A DNA stretch of 64,000 nucleotides from Fictibacillus norfolkensis (GTDB taxonomy: Bacteria > Bacillota > Bacilli > Bacillales > Fictibacillaceae), in contig NZ_JACSQM010000005.1 of the NCBI RefSeq assembly GCF_014836645.1, positions 186,001-250,000 of the forward strand, given 5' to 3'. This document shows positions 26,993-35,181 of this stretch, in pieces. The translations under genes were made by a program, and so were the position numbers. How positions within the stretch are numbered: position 1 is the first letter of the stretch; each line of letters begins with the position of its first letter. Below the pieces are notes generated by a model, which was given only the letters and a program-made list of their open reading frames with translations, was not told where the DNA came from and searched no databases.

Positions 26993-27913
26993 ATGAAAGC
27001 GTATCGGACGTATGTGATTTTATTCCTAGTGATGGTGGTGTGGGGATTAAACGTAACAGCGACGAAGATTCTTGTTACGAACTTTTTGCCTGTTACAATC
27101 ACTGGAATTCGTGTTCTAACGGCGGGCTTAACCGTCTTTCTGCTTCTCTCTATAATAAAAAAAGTGCGGTGGCTGACTAAAAAGGAGTTTTGGTATGTCT
27201 TCCTCGCGTCGATCTTTAATGTTGTCGCGCACCACTACTTTCTTTCGATCGGCTTAACCGAAACAACAGCCACGAACGGCGGGTTGATCATGGGAATGTC
27301 GCCGCTTCTAACGACCATTCTTGCTATCTCGTTTTTAGGAACGCCTCTTACGCTCTTAAAATCGATCGGACTTCTGCTTGGATTCTCTGGCGTTACGTTC
27401 ATCGTTTTAGAAGGAAACAGTCAGGTAGCAGGGATCTCGTTCGGTGATGGATACATTTTATTATCTGTAATTACGCAAGCTGTAAGCTTTATCCTCATCA
27501 AGCGCGTGGCGCACACGTTAGATCCGCGACTCATGACCGGCTATATGATGGTGATCGGTTCACTGTTCCTGATCGTGATCGGATTGATTGAAGAGCCACA
27601 AGGATTTGCAGGTGTTGTTGAGAATTCGACCGTTTCTCTATGGCTGATCTATTTTGCCTCAGCTTGTATCGCTACAGCTGTCGGTCATATGCTCTATAAT
27701 GAGGCAATCGGTAAAATCGGAGCGTCAGAAGCTTCAATCTTTATTAACTTGAATCCATTTTTCGCTCTTGTTGGTGCCTACCTCTTTTTAGGTGAACAGA
27801 TCTTGTTTCAGCACATATTCGGATTCCTGCTCATTATCACCGGTGTCCTCTTAGGATCTGGTGCTGTTGAAGAGATACGGAACAAAAGATTGCGCAAAAA
27901 ACACGCGGCTTAA
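26993..27913 (+). CDS. DMT-family (EamA) transporter
   Basis: 306-residue protein with ten predicted helices in two EamA repeats (MVVWGLNVTATKILV and TGIRVLTAGL in the first; ITQAVSFILIKRVA, AVGHMLYNEAIGKIGASEAS and INLNPFFALVGAYLFLGE in the second). The basic tail RNKRLRKKHAA is cytoplasmic. It is distinct from the divergent EamA neighbour, so not a recent duplicate. The ribosome site GAAAGAAG is weak. Ends at a strong terminator. Confidence 0.92.
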   Translation: MKAYRTYVILFLVMVVWGLNVTATKILVTNFLPVTITGIRVLTAGLTVFLLLSIIKKVRWLTKKEFWYVFLASIFNVVAHHYFLSIGLTETTATNGGLIMGMSPLLTTILAISFLGTPLTLLKSIGLLLGFSGVTFIVLEGNSQVAGISFGDGYILLSVITQAVSFILIKRVAHTLDPRLMTGYMMVIGSLFLIVIGLIEEPQGFAGVVENSTVSLWLIYFASACIATAVGHMLYNEAIGKIGASEASIFINLNPFFALVGAYLFLGEQILFQHIFGFLLIITGVLLGSGAVEEIRNKRLRKKHAA

Positions 27914-27933
27914 ACATGGATAACGAATATAAA

Positions 27934-27966
27934 AACGACCAGAGATTAAAGATCTGGTCGTTTTTC
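27934..27966 (+). terminator. Terminator of the EamA gene
   Basis: 10-bp perfect stem AACGACCAGA / TCTGGTCGTT (27934-27943 with 27953-27962) then TTTTT. Confidence 0.93.
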
Positions 27967-28022
27967 TTAGGCTGTTTTCTAAAAAATGTTGCTTTTAAAT
28001 CTTTTATTTCCTTCTTTGACTT

Positions 28023-28273
28023 TTGATTGGAGTGGAAGATGCGAGACTCCTGCGGGACAGGCGGGCAGTCGGAAGAGTGGAAATGGCTGGTTCAGCCCCG
28101 ACCAGCAAAAGTTGAATGGGCTATGAAGGCGCAAGTTGCCTTCTTGAACGTTCAACTTTTGACCTCGAGGGGCTAGCCATTGCAACTAGACAGGTGAGAC
28201 ACTTATACGGAAACGTACAAATGTGGCTCACCGTCTGCCCCGCGGAAAGCGAGCATCTGGAACGGAAATCAAC
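28023..28273 (-). repeat. 128-bp palindromic element, copy R3, interrupted by an insertion
   Basis: The outer halves (28023-28068 and 28194-28273) match the other copies of the element end to end. About 125 bp (28069-28193) are inserted after GCGGGCAG, and CAG occurs at both junctions, as a short target duplication would. Confidence 0.85.
28069..28193. mobile_element. Structured insertion inside repeat copy R3 (MITE-like)
   Basis: About 125 bp, no coding capacity. Nested inverted repeats: AATGGCT...AGCCCC near 28082-28099 against GGGGCTAGCCATT (28169-28181); CAAAAGTTGAA (28106-28116) against TTCAACTTTTG (28151-28161), perfect; and an inner hairpin GAAGGC/GCCTTC (28125-28143). It would fold into a multi-stem RNA or cruciform. 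Seen only once in this window. Confidence 0.6.
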
Positions 28274-28316
28274 TACTTTCAAAAGCAACAAGGAATACGA
28301 AAACAGCCTTTTTTTA

Positions 28317-29066
28317 TTACAAGCTAGCAGACGCTGCTTTCTTCTTTCGTTTTTGCAAAACAACATTTTGTATCGTCAAAAACACATTCCCCACCATCCA
28401 ATAAAGAGGCAGAACGGCGGCTAGCTTCCATGCAGAAAATAGGATAATGATCGGCATCAGGTAACCCATCATTTTTATTTGCGGATTTGAAGCAGCAAGC
28501 TCAGTTGTGCTCATTTTATATTGGATGAACGTGGTTAAAGCCGCTAACACCGGGAGCAGATGTATGGGATCTGCTGTGCCTAAGTTAAACCAAAGAAAGT
28601 TATGCAGAGCAATTTCTTTCGTTTTGATGATTGCATAATAGAACGCAAACAGAATAGGCATCTGGATCAAAAGGGGCAAACACCCCATTGATAGCGGGTT
28701 AACCTCATGTTTTTTATAAACAGCCATTAATTCGTTTTGTAATTGCAGTTGAGATTCTCGATCTTTCCCTGTGTGCTTTTCACGAAGCTGCTTGATCTCC
28801 GGCTGAATCTTCTTCATCTTTTCCTGATTTTTCGTTTGTTTCAACGTTAACGGCATGATCAGGAACCGTATTACAACGGTTAAGATGATGATTGCAATGC
28901 CATAGCTATCGTTAAACAGATACGCCACATATTGGATGAGCTTTGAAAACGGGTAGATAAAAAAATGGTTCCACACACCCGGACTTTCTGCGGTAATCGG
29001 TGCGTTATTGCAGCCGGATAATAGAAAAATAGCAAGTAATGAAAGAATGGATACATATTTCTTCAA
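28317..29066 (-). CDS. yidC2: YidC/Oxa1 membrane protein insertase (YidC2/YqjG type)
   Basis: 249-residue insertase that places proteins in the membrane with or without SecYEG. Signal peptide with lipobox LLSGC (lipidated Cys19). Conserved core: YGIAIIILTVVIRFLIMPLTLKQ with the essential Arg in the first core helix, the cytoplasmic coiled hairpin (KMKKIQPEIKQL), NPLSMGCLPLLIQMP, and a basic C-terminus. The start is TTG 29066, 8 nt after AGGAGG. That Shine-Dalgarno can be sequestered by pairing with the end of the upstream MifM-like gene, so translation is probably induced when insertion capacity is low. Confidence 0.94.
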   Translation of the reverse strand: MKKYVSILSLLAIFLLSGCNNAPITAESPGVWNHFFIYPFSKLIQYVAYLFNDSYGIAIIILTVVIRFLIMPLTLKQTKNQEKMKKIQPEIKQLREKHTGKDRESQLQLQNELMAVYKKHEVNPLSMGCLPLLIQMPILFAFYYAIIKTKEIALHNFLWFNLGTADPIHLLPVLAALTTFIQYKMSTTELAASNPQIKMMGYLMPIIILFSAWKLAAVLPLYWMVGNVFLTIQNVVLQKRKKKAASASL

Positions 29067-29075
29067 TCGTTGTTC

Positions 29076-29111
29076 CTCCTTGTTTTTAAAAAAATCTAAG
29101 CAAACAAGGAG
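29076..29111 (-). promoter_or_regulatory. Shine-Dalgarno-sequestering hairpin between mifM-like and yidC2
   Basis: On the minus strand CTCCTTGTTT (29102-29111, inside the last codons of the leader) pairs perfectly over 10 bp with AAACAAGGAG (29076-29085), which contains most of the yidC2 AGGAGG. The loop is 16 nt and contains the leader stop codon. A ribosome stalled near the leader's end would break this stem and free the yidC2 start. Confidence 0.8.
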
Positions 29112-29377
29112 TAAACGTGCCCTTCTTTATCATCTGGCGTTTCTTTTCTAAACATTGTCCGTGCGATCTCATCTCGAATGAAACAATAGTTTTGCACAAG
29201 ATGAGAATCGTTCATCCTCTTCTCGGAACATAGCCTGTCCTTTTTCATATGGTGATTTGATCTATGAACAAGAGATTGATTAACGACCGAAAGCTGCTTA
29301 GCTATAATGAACGTTAGTGCGATACTAATGGATAAAACTAATGCGTCCGTTTGATAGATCAGATCAAAAAACTCCAT
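29096..29377 (-). CDS. mifM: MifM-like arrest-peptide leader of yidC2
   Basis: 93-residue protein: one N-terminal membrane segment (about residues 9-30, ALVLSISIALTFIIAKQL), a polar linker, and a C-terminal stretch FRKETPDDKEGHVYSLFA. Bacillus subtilis MifM has the same size, a single helix, an acidic arrest region ending DEEDAGS, and the same location before yqjG; its nascent chain stalls when YidC activity falls. Here the acidic PDDKEG lies at the corresponding place, but the sequence is not the classic one. AGGAGGTGA precedes ATG 29377. The hairpin overlapping its stop codon strongly supports the role. Confidence 0.78.
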   Translation of the reverse strand: MEFFDLIYQTDALVLSISIALTFIIAKQLSVVNQSLVHRSNHHMKKDRLCSEKRMNDSHLVQNYCFIRDEIARTMFRKETPDDKEGHVYSLFA

Positions 29378-29415
29378 AAATCAAATCACCTCCTATTAAT
29401 GATTATACAAAATTT

Positions 29416-30432
29416 TTACCCAATATATCTATGATACAAAGATTTCGCTTCTGCCGTATTCTTCGTTCCATGAACAAGTGCGCGTCCGTCTTTAAAAAGA
29501 ACGAGGCGGTGACTGCCACTTTGAAGCTCCAGTAAATAAGGATTACAGCGAACTTCACCATGAGGCAGCAATCTCTTCTCCATTTCTCCCAAATCAATTT
29601 CGAGAGTATGAGCTGGACGGATCTGAACGGTATCCCGCCCACAAAGAACAGCTGTTTTTAACGAAGCGCCTTTTTCTAAATAAGGATATGTTGGGTTAGC
29701 TCCGCAAGATGGACAATCTATCTTCTTCGCTTTTCCCATCCCTAATTGAACGTGCTGATTGGTCCACGTATCAAATGTTACGATCTTCTTCCGAATGGAT
29801 GCATAGTCTTCAACTAAAATCTTTAACGCCTCAGCTGTTTGATAAGCGGTAACCATCTGAACTGCTGGAGAGATAATTCCTGCCGTATCGCATGTTTGGC
29901 CGTTCGCCGGAATCTTATCGAGCAAACAATTCAAACACGGCCCATCCCCAGGTAAAATCGTGTAAGAGATGCCGTAGCTCCCAACACACGCTCCATAGAT
30001 CCATGGAATCTCATTTTTCTGAGCCAAGTCGTTGATCAACAAACGCGTCTCAAAATTATCCGTCGCATCCATGATCAGATCAATGCCAGAGATCAATTCT
30101 TCTGCTTCCTCGATCCCCATATCCATCACATGTGCCTGAATTTCTACTTCGGAATTGATCTGGTTCAATCTATTTTTTGCAGCAACTACTTTTGGCAGCT
30201 GTCTCTTTGCATCTTCTTCAGAATAAAGCTGCTGGCGCTGAAGGTTCGTCCAATCCACGTAATCACGATCAACAAGAACGATTCGTTTCACGCCTGCACG
30301 TGTAAGAGCTTCAGCGCTTCCTGCACCAAGCGCGCCGGCACCAACGATCAGCACACTTTTTGTCCGTATTTTTGCTTGCCCATCTATACCGATCGGGCTA
30401 TATAATTCCTGCCTTGAATACCGTCCATTCAC
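29416..30432 (-). CDS. thiF: ThiF/MoeB-type sulfur-carrier adenylyltransferase
   Basis: 338-residue E1-like enzyme that adenylates the C-terminal Gly of ThiS for thiazole synthesis. The nucleotide-binding motif is [18 protein letters not shown]; the [16 protein letters not shown] stretch is the catalytic Arg/Asp region; zinc-binding Cys pairs are CLNC and CPSC. C-terminal about 80 residues form a small extra domain instead of a rhodanese. ATG 30432 overlaps the ThiG stop by 4 nt. Last gene of the thiazole operon. Confidence 0.92.
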   Translation of the reverse strand: MNGRYSRQELYSPIGIDGQAKIRTKSVLIVGAGALGAGSAEALTRAGVKRIVLVDRDYVDWTNLQRQQLYSEEDAKRQLPKVVAAKNRLNQINSEVEIQAHVMDMGIEEAEELISGIDLIMDATDNFETRLLINDLAQKNEIPWIYGACVGSYGISYTILPGDGPCLNCLLDKIPANGQTCDTAGIISPAVQMVTAYQTAEALKILVEDYASIRKKIVTFDTWTNQHVQLGMGKAKKIDCPSCGANPTYPYLEKGASLKTAVLCGRDTVQIRPAHTLEIDLGEMEKRLLPHGEVRCNPYLLELQSGSHRLVLFKDGRALVHGTKNTAEAKSLYHRYIG

Positions 30433-31196
30433 TTCACACTCAACCCTTCTAAAGGACTGCTCGCTGTTGCCGTTTCTTTTCTCGGGATTCTTCCCGCTTC
30501 ATACCCTAGCTTTCCCGCTTCTACCGCCATTTTCATCGCGAGGGCCATCTTCACAGGATCCTTCGCACCCGCAACGGCTGTGTTTAACAGCACACCGTCC
30601 GCTCCGAGTTCCATCGCGATCATCGCGTCACTCGCACTGCCGATTCCTGCATCAACAATAACCGGAACCTTCGTTTGCTCGATGATAAATTTTAAATAAA
30701 GCGGGTTGATGATCCCTTGCCCGGTACCGATCGGGGAAGCGGCAGGCATGATCGCATGTGAACCAAGCTCTTCTAATCGTCTAGCGAGAACCACATCATC
30801 TGACGTATAAGGAAGCACGATAAACCCTTCTTTTAATAGCTCTTCTGTTGCTTTTAACGTTTCAACGGGATCCGGCAGCAGCGTTTTGTCGCATCCGATG
30901 ACTTCTACTTTTACCATATCACATAATCCCGATGCTTTCGCCAGTTTTGCGATTCGAACCGCTTCTGCCGCCGTTTTCGCACCTGCTGTGTTCGGTAATA
31001 ACGTGTATTTTTTCAGATCAAGCATCTCTAAAAAGTTGGGCTGACTTCCTTCAAAGATGTTCATTCTACGAACCGCAAACGTCAAAATCTCAGAACCAGA
31101 TGCCTCTACCGCTTCTTTTTGTGTTTTGAAGTCTGGATATTTGCCTGTACCTAAAAGTAATCGTGATGAAAAGGAATAGTGTCCAATGTTTAACAT
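30429..31196 (-). CDS. thiG: Thiazole synthase
   Basis: 255-residue TIM-barrel enzyme that makes the thiazole phosphate of thiamine from deoxyxylulose phosphate, dehydroglycine and ThiS thiocarboxylate. The Schiff-base lysine falls at Lys96 in DMVKVEVIG, and the phosphate loops [11 protein letters not shown] and [13 protein letters not shown] are present. ATG 31196 (MLNIGHYSF) is preferred over 31226 because GGAGG lies 8 nt before it and it fits the family start. It then begins 4 bp after the thiS stop. Confidence 0.96.
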   Translation of the reverse strand: MLNIGHYSFSSRLLLGTGKYPDFKTQKEAVEASGSEILTFAVRRMNIFEGSQPNFLEMLDLKKYTLLPNTAGAKTAAEAVRIAKLAKASGLCDMVKVEVIGCDKTLLPDPVETLKATEELLKEGFIVLPYTSDDVVLARRLEELGSHAIMPAASPIGTGQGIINPLYLKFIIEQTKVPVIVDAGIGSASDAMIAMELGADGVLLNTAVAGAKDPVKMALAMKMAVEAGKLGYEAGRIPRKETATASSPLEGLSVK

Positions 31197-31200
31197 ACAA

Positions 31201-31404
31201 TCAACCTCCGCCAACAAATCGAACAAGTTCGATCTTGTCGTTTTCTTTTATTTGAGTTTCTCTTTGTTTTTGATTATCGATAATATCTTCGTTCACTTCT
31301 GCAATTACAACTTGGTCATGTAAGTTAAGGTGCTTCAGCAGATCTGTGATCGACTGCAAAGTGTTTGGCACCATGACCTCTTCTCCATTTATCATAAGTT
31401 TCAC
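31201..31404 (-). CDS. thiS: Sulfur carrier protein ThiS
   Basis: 67-residue ubiquitin-like protein ending VRFVGGG; the terminal Gly is adenylated by ThiF and then thiocarboxylated to donate sulfur to ThiG. Start GTG 31404 overlaps the thiO stop and has GAGGT about 9 nt upstream. Middle of the operon, flanked by its partners. Confidence 0.94.
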   Translation of the reverse strand: MKLMINGEEVMVPNTLQSITDLLKHLNLHDQVVIAEVNEDIIDNQKQRETQIKENDKIELVRFVGGG

Positions 31405-32468
31405 GAATGATGTACCTCGCTTTCAATATGGTCGGCAATCCTTTTTCCCGTTATGGCGGAAAGCAGAATGCCGTTTCGGTAATGTCCTGTCGAAAGAATG
31501 AGCCCCTCTTTATGTGGATGAGGACCGATATAGGGCTTACCGGATAGCGTTTGAGGCCTGATGCCTCCCCATGCTTTTTCAAAACTAGCACTACTTACTT
31601 CAGGAACGATCTGTTTCGCCTTCTCCATCAATTCAAAGAGACCTGAAAATGTAACTTCTTCATCAAAGACGTGCGGTGTACTTGTCGCGCCAACAAGAAT
31701 TCGGTTTTCCCGCTTTGGAACGAGGTAACAGTTTTTGTATTTTACCGTACCTGTGAGTAGTGGTTGCTTCGTTTTGAAAGAAAGACATTCTCCTTTTACC
31801 GGCATCATTTTTAGTGAAGGTTCTAGATCAGAGCTCCACACCCCTCCAGCTACTATGACGGAATCAGCATGAAACGTTTCCTTTGTTGTTACGACACCTG
31901 TCACCTTGTTGCCAGTTTGGAGAAGCTGAACCACTTTCCTATGCTCTTTTATCTCGGCACCAAGGATTTTTGCGGACTGATAAAATGCACGAGTAAGTTT
32001 AACAGGTGAAACTTGAGCATCTTTTTCAAAATAGAGAGCTCCCTTTACAAGTGGAGACAACGCGGGTTCTTTCCTAAGCAGGTCTTGTGCTGGGAGCCAG
32101 AAAACTTCTTCCCCTTGATCTTGACGCTTGGCCGCTTCTCTCTTTAAATCAACCGCTTCTTCCTCTGTAAACGCGAGTTCATAGATTCCCTCCTGGATTA
32201 ACTCGATGTCTATCCCACAAACATCGAAAAGCTCCTGTGATAAAGAGCTGAAGGAGTCCCGACTTTCTTTCGCGAGCAGATAGAGTGGATGATTCGTCTC
32301 AAACTCCATCTCTGCACCGAGCATGCCAGCTGCAGCACTCGACGCCCTGCTCCCAATTGTTTCTTTTTCAAGAAGCAGCACACGTTTGTTTTGTTTAGAA
32401 AGCTCATAGGCGATGGAACAGCCGATCACGCCGCCTCCAATAATGATGGCATCATACGTTGTGCGCAT
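31401..32468 (-). CDS. thiO: Glycine oxidase ThiO
   Basis: 355-residue FAD-dependent oxidase that converts glycine to the imine used by ThiG. The N-terminal dinucleotide fold GGGVIGCSIAYELSK and ERA-type motif follow; the C-terminal GIRPQTLSGKPYIGPHPHKEG and GHYRNGILLSA hold the FAD pyrophosphate and Arg substrate site. TGGAGGTGTGG precedes ATG 32468, which overlaps the tenI end by 17 bp. Confidence 0.95.
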   Translation of the reverse strand: MRTTYDAIIIGGGVIGCSIAYELSKQNKRVLLLEKETIGSRASSAAAGMLGAEMEFETNHPLYLLAKESRDSFSSLSQELFDVCGIDIELIQEGIYELAFTEEEAVDLKREAAKRQDQGEEVFWLPAQDLLRKEPALSPLVKGALYFEKDAQVSPVKLTRAFYQSAKILGAEIKEHRKVVQLLQTGNKVTGVVTTKETFHADSVIVAGGVWSSDLEPSLKMMPVKGECLSFKTKQPLLTGTVKYKNCYLVPKRENRILVGATSTPHVFDEEVTFSGLFELMEKAKQIVPEVSSASFEKAWGGIRPQTLSGKPYIGPHPHKEGLILSTGHYRNGILLSAITGKRIADHIESEVHHS

Positions 32469-33072
32469 CCCACACCTCCAGTTGTTGTTTGTACAGTTTC
32501 ACAGCTTGTAGTGGTGATTTTGCTTCTAAGATGCCTGACATCACAGCGATTCCAGATGCACCTGTTTTGATGACATTCTGTACGTTTTCTGGTGTGATGC
32601 CTCCGATGGCGATGACCGGAATTGTGGTTTGATCTACCACATATTGAAGCTGATCTATCCCTCTTGGCTCCGCATCACGTTTGGAAGCCGTCTTAAAAAT
32701 ATGACCATACATGATGAAATCAGCACCGTTATGTTCAGCATCCTGTGCTTCTGAAACGGAATGGACGGAGCTCCCGATCATCATTTCAGGCAGTGCTCTT
32801 CGCACTTGTGACACATCTAAACTGCGATGTGTCAGCTGAACACCTTTTACGCCTGTGCAAAGTGCTACATCCACCCGATCATTTACGATCATTTTAGAGG
32901 AAGGCACTCCTGCTTTCTGCAGACGTTCGATAAGATGACTGACTTCTTTAGCAGACTTTGTTTTTTCCCGTACATGCAGCATCGTCATATACGGATGAAT
33001 GATTGTAGCTATTTTCACCAAAACATCATCATTTTGCCTTCCCGTAGTAATCACATGAAGCTGTTTTTCCAT
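32452..33072 (-). CDS. tenI: Thiazole tautomerase TenI (ThiE-like)
   Basis: 206-residue TIM barrel of the ThiE/TenI family. YGHIFKTASKRDAEPRGI has the GHIF form with His that marks the tautomerase TenI, where thiamine phosphate synthase ThiE usually has GPIF. N-terminal LHVREKTKSAKEV and IAIGGITPENV are conserved. First gene of the operon, controlled by the TPP riboswitch. Its Shine-Dalgarno lies in the 3' arm of the terminator stem. A ThiE function cannot be fully excluded. Confidence 0.9.
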   Translation of the reverse strand: MEKQLHVITTGRQNDDVLVKIATIIHPYMTMLHVREKTKSAKEVSHLIERLQKAGVPSSKMIVNDRVDVALCTGVKGVQLTHRSLDVSQVRRALPEMMIGSSVHSVSEAQDAEHNGADFIMYGHIFKTASKRDAEPRGIDQLQYVVDQTTIPVIAIGGITPENVQNVIKTGASGIAVMSGILEAKSPLQAVKLYKQQLEVWDAHNV

Positions 33073-33078
33073 AATAAA

Positions 33079-33112
33079 AAACCACCTCCTTTATGCAGCA
33101 AAGAGGTGGTTT
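33079..33112 (-). terminator. TPP-riboswitch expression platform (terminator overlapping the tenI SD)
   Basis: Minus strand AAACCACCTC (33103-33112) pairs perfectly with GAGGTGGTTT (33079-33088), followed by T. The 3' arm includes part of AGGAGG of tenI, so forming it would both terminate transcription and hide the ribosome site. Confidence 0.88.
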
Positions 33113-33151
33113 CACAGTTTTTAGTATTTATAGCGAAGTATCTGATCCACA

Positions 33152-33243
33152 CACCACTTCCCTACGCTGGTTCTAACCAAATCAGGTTCCAAGGGTCTTA
33201 AAGTTCACTTTAATCTCAGCCTTAACAAAGGCACCCCTAGTGG
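33152..33243 (-). ncRNA. TPP riboswitch (THI element)
   Basis: Minus-strand aptamer with all conserved blocks: CTAGGGGTGCC, GGCTGAGATTAAAG, GACCCTTGGAACCTGAT, and GGTTAGAACCAGCGTAGGGA ending in AGTGG. It binds thiamine pyrophosphate and turns off the thiamine operon downstream. Confidence 0.97.
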
Positions 33244-33323
33244 TAATGACTATTTAGTTTTATATACTACTATTCTATCGATAAAGAGCATTCATAACAA
33301 CCAGTAAAAGTAATGTTCTCCTT

Positions 33324-34622
33324 TTATAGCAGTAAATAAGCTAGCGGAGTCGCTATAATCAATGCCAGTACCGTGCGTTGGAACCAGATAATTAGTAGTT
33401 TTGGAACACTGATTGGGATTTCTGTTGAGAGTACACACGGAATACTTGCGGATAAAAACAGAATGGAAGCTACGGATACGACGCCGATTACGAATTTCGT
33501 GACGAGTGCCGCTTCCGCTACTAAGAGTGCAGGCAGGAACATCTCAGCAACACCGATTGAAGCCGCTTTTGCAGCAAGCATGGCATCGGGAAGCTGCAGC
33601 GCCCATGTGATCGGATAGAAAACGTAGCCCAACCAGTCAAAGACAGGCGTGTATTCTGCCAACAAAAGGGCGATTAAACCGACACTCATAATGGAAGGCA
33701 ATATACTCATCGCCATCAGAAAACCGTCTTTTAAATTCGACCAGATATTAGTCAAAAATGCAGGAGCATTCTGAGATGAATCCATCGCGTTTCTCCAAGC
33801 GGTTTGCAAGTATTTCTCATTCACCTCTTCTTCAGGCTGACCTTCCCCACCTGAATACGTATCATCCATTCTGCTTAACGGACGAATTCTCACTGTGATT
33901 GCCGTTACTAAGAAAGTCACGACAAGCGTCGTCCAGAAGTAGGTGTTCCACATTTCCATCAGACCTAGCGTTTTTGCCACAATGATCATGAACGTTGCAG
34001 AGACGGTAGAGAACCCTGTTGCAATGATAGCTGCTTCTTTTACCGTATACTTTCCTTCTTTAAACACGCGGTTCGTGATAAGTAGACCGATCGAATAGCT
34101 GCCGACGAATGAAGCGACTGCGTCGACTGCAGATCTGCCCGGGGTTTTCCAGATGGGTCTCATGATCTTTTGCACAAGCACCCCAATAAATTCCATCAGA
34201 CCATATCCTACAATAAACGCTAGGAAAACTGCACCGAGTGGAACGAGCAATCCAACAGGAATCACGAGTTTCTCAAATAAGAACGGTCCCATGTTCGGAT
34301 CACTCAACCAGCTCGGCCCCCATTCAAAGTAAAGCAGGACAGCTGCAACGAGCCCTACAACTTTTAATAAAGAGAACGTAGTTGTGACTCGGTCTTTGTT
34401 CCACGTTTTCGTGTAGAACGGATAAACAGCACCGAGCAATATGACGAGCAATGCATAAAGCGGCACTGCTTCACCCGCCGTATCTCTTACCCACGTTACA
34501 AGGTGATCGAGTGGAATCGACGACTTTCCTTTCACTGTGATCGGAATGAAGAACATGAAAATACCAACTGCACTGAACAAAAGAAATTTTAACGAATGAG
34601 ACCAAGAACCAGCAGTTTTCAT
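33324..34622 (-). CDS. YjiH family membrane protein (nucleoside-recognition GATE domains)
   Basis: 432-residue polytopic membrane protein with about eleven hydrophobic segments. It matches the YjiH family: two GATE (nucleoside recognition) domains visible around RSAVDAVASFVGSYSIGLLI and FLPALLVAEAALVTKFVIG. The role of YjiH proteins is unclear; a solute transporter is likely. ATG 34622 has AGGAG 9 nt upstream. It stands just before the thiamine promoter on the same strand, but no shared function is known. Confidence 0.88.
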   Translation of the reverse strand: MKTAGSWSHSLKFLLFSAVGIFMFFIPITVKGKSSIPLDHLVTWVRDTAGEAVPLYALLVILLGAVYPFYTKTWNKDRVTTTFSLLKVVGLVAAVLLYFEWGPSWLSDPNMGPFLFEKLVIPVGLLVPLGAVFLAFIVGYGLMEFIGVLVQKIMRPIWKTPGRSAVDAVASFVGSYSIGLLITNRVFKEGKYTVKEAAIIATGFSTVSATFMIIVAKTLGLMEMWNTYFWTTLVVTFLVTAITVRIRPLSRMDDTYSGGEGQPEEEVNEKYLQTAWRNAMDSSQNAPAFLTNIWSNLKDGFLMAMSILPSIMSVGLIALLLAEYTPVFDWLGYVFYPITWALQLPDAMLAAKAASIGVAEMFLPALLVAEAALVTKFVIGVVSVASILFLSASIPCVLSTEIPISVPKLLIIWFQRTVLALIIATPLAYLLL

Positions 34623-34645
34623 TACTTCCAACTCCTTTTCCGCTT

Positions 34646-34684
34646 GATAAGCCTGCGCTTGTCAGGCTCTCTCTACATCTTATC
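34646..34684 (-). promoter_or_regulatory. Two-stem structure in the 5' leader of the YjiH gene
   Basis: GATAAG / CTTATC (34646-34651 with 34679-34684) encloses a hairpin AGCCTG / CAGGCT (34650-34655 with 34663-34668). It lies 24 nt from the start codon. The two stems share two bases, so they may be alternatives. I cannot match it to a known riboswitch. Confidence 0.35.
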
Positions 34685-34823
34685 GGGACAAAGTTCGAAA
34701 TATGACGAGTCATGCTTGTACAATTTTTATAGGTTATCTTCCCTTTTTGTGTCTTTATATGTCTGATGACAACGTGTCTAGGGAATAACAGTTACATAAT
34801 CAAAAAACAGGAGTGTTTTGTGA

Positions 34824-35093
34824 ATGAAGTATTTTATCAATGTGAACAAAAGTGTAGAAGAAGAATATGGAAGGATGTTTGTATATGATCCTGAACACAA
34901 CAAGGAGAACGAAGACGAGCTGGAAGTGTTGAACAATCTAGACGAACAAGACAAAGGAAAACCTTATATTTTTCCGAAAAGCTTCTTGTTAGAGGTTTCA
35001 GCTGAGGATTATGAGAGGTATGCTGAGGCGAAGAGAAATAATAAAGATGTAGAGAGTGTGATCGAAAATATTTTAGAGAAGTACAGGAATTAG
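34824..35093 (+). CDS. Hypothetical acidic cytoplasmic protein
   Basis: 89 residues, rich in Glu, Asp and Asn, with no membrane segment or signal peptide. It begins MKYFINVNKSVEEEYGRMF and ends in a helix VIENILEKYRN. I do not recognise a family. The AGGAG site, its own terminator and biased coding sequence make it a probable real gene. Stands alone between yjiH and the amylopullulanase gene. Confidence 0.7.
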   Translation: MKYFINVNKSVEEEYGRMFVYDPEHNKENEDELEVLNNLDEQDKGKPYIFPKSFLLEVSAEDYERYAEAKRNNKDVESVIENILEKYRN

Positions 35094-35101
35094 ATATTTT
35101 A

Positions 35102-35135
35102 AAAACGAGTACTCCTTATGGGATTACTCGTTTTT
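35102..35135 (+). terminator. Terminator of the 89-residue protein gene
   Basis: Stem AAAACGAGTA / TACTCGTTTT (35102-35111 with 35125-35134), then T. Confidence 0.9.
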
Positions 35136-35138
35136 GTA

Positions 35139-35174
35139 TAAAAAAGATGCCGCTCCATAAGAGAAGCAGCATCC
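35139..35174 (-). terminator. Terminator of the amylopullulanase gene
   Basis: Minus strand GATGCTGCTTCTC pairs with GGAGCGGCATC, followed by TTTTTT. Confidence 0.88.
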
Positions 35175-35181
35175 TACCAAA

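Noticed and set aside
28116..28424. Plus-strand frame across repeat R3
   Set aside because: It is made of the structured repeat sequence and runs opposite to the yidC2 3' end; a shadow.
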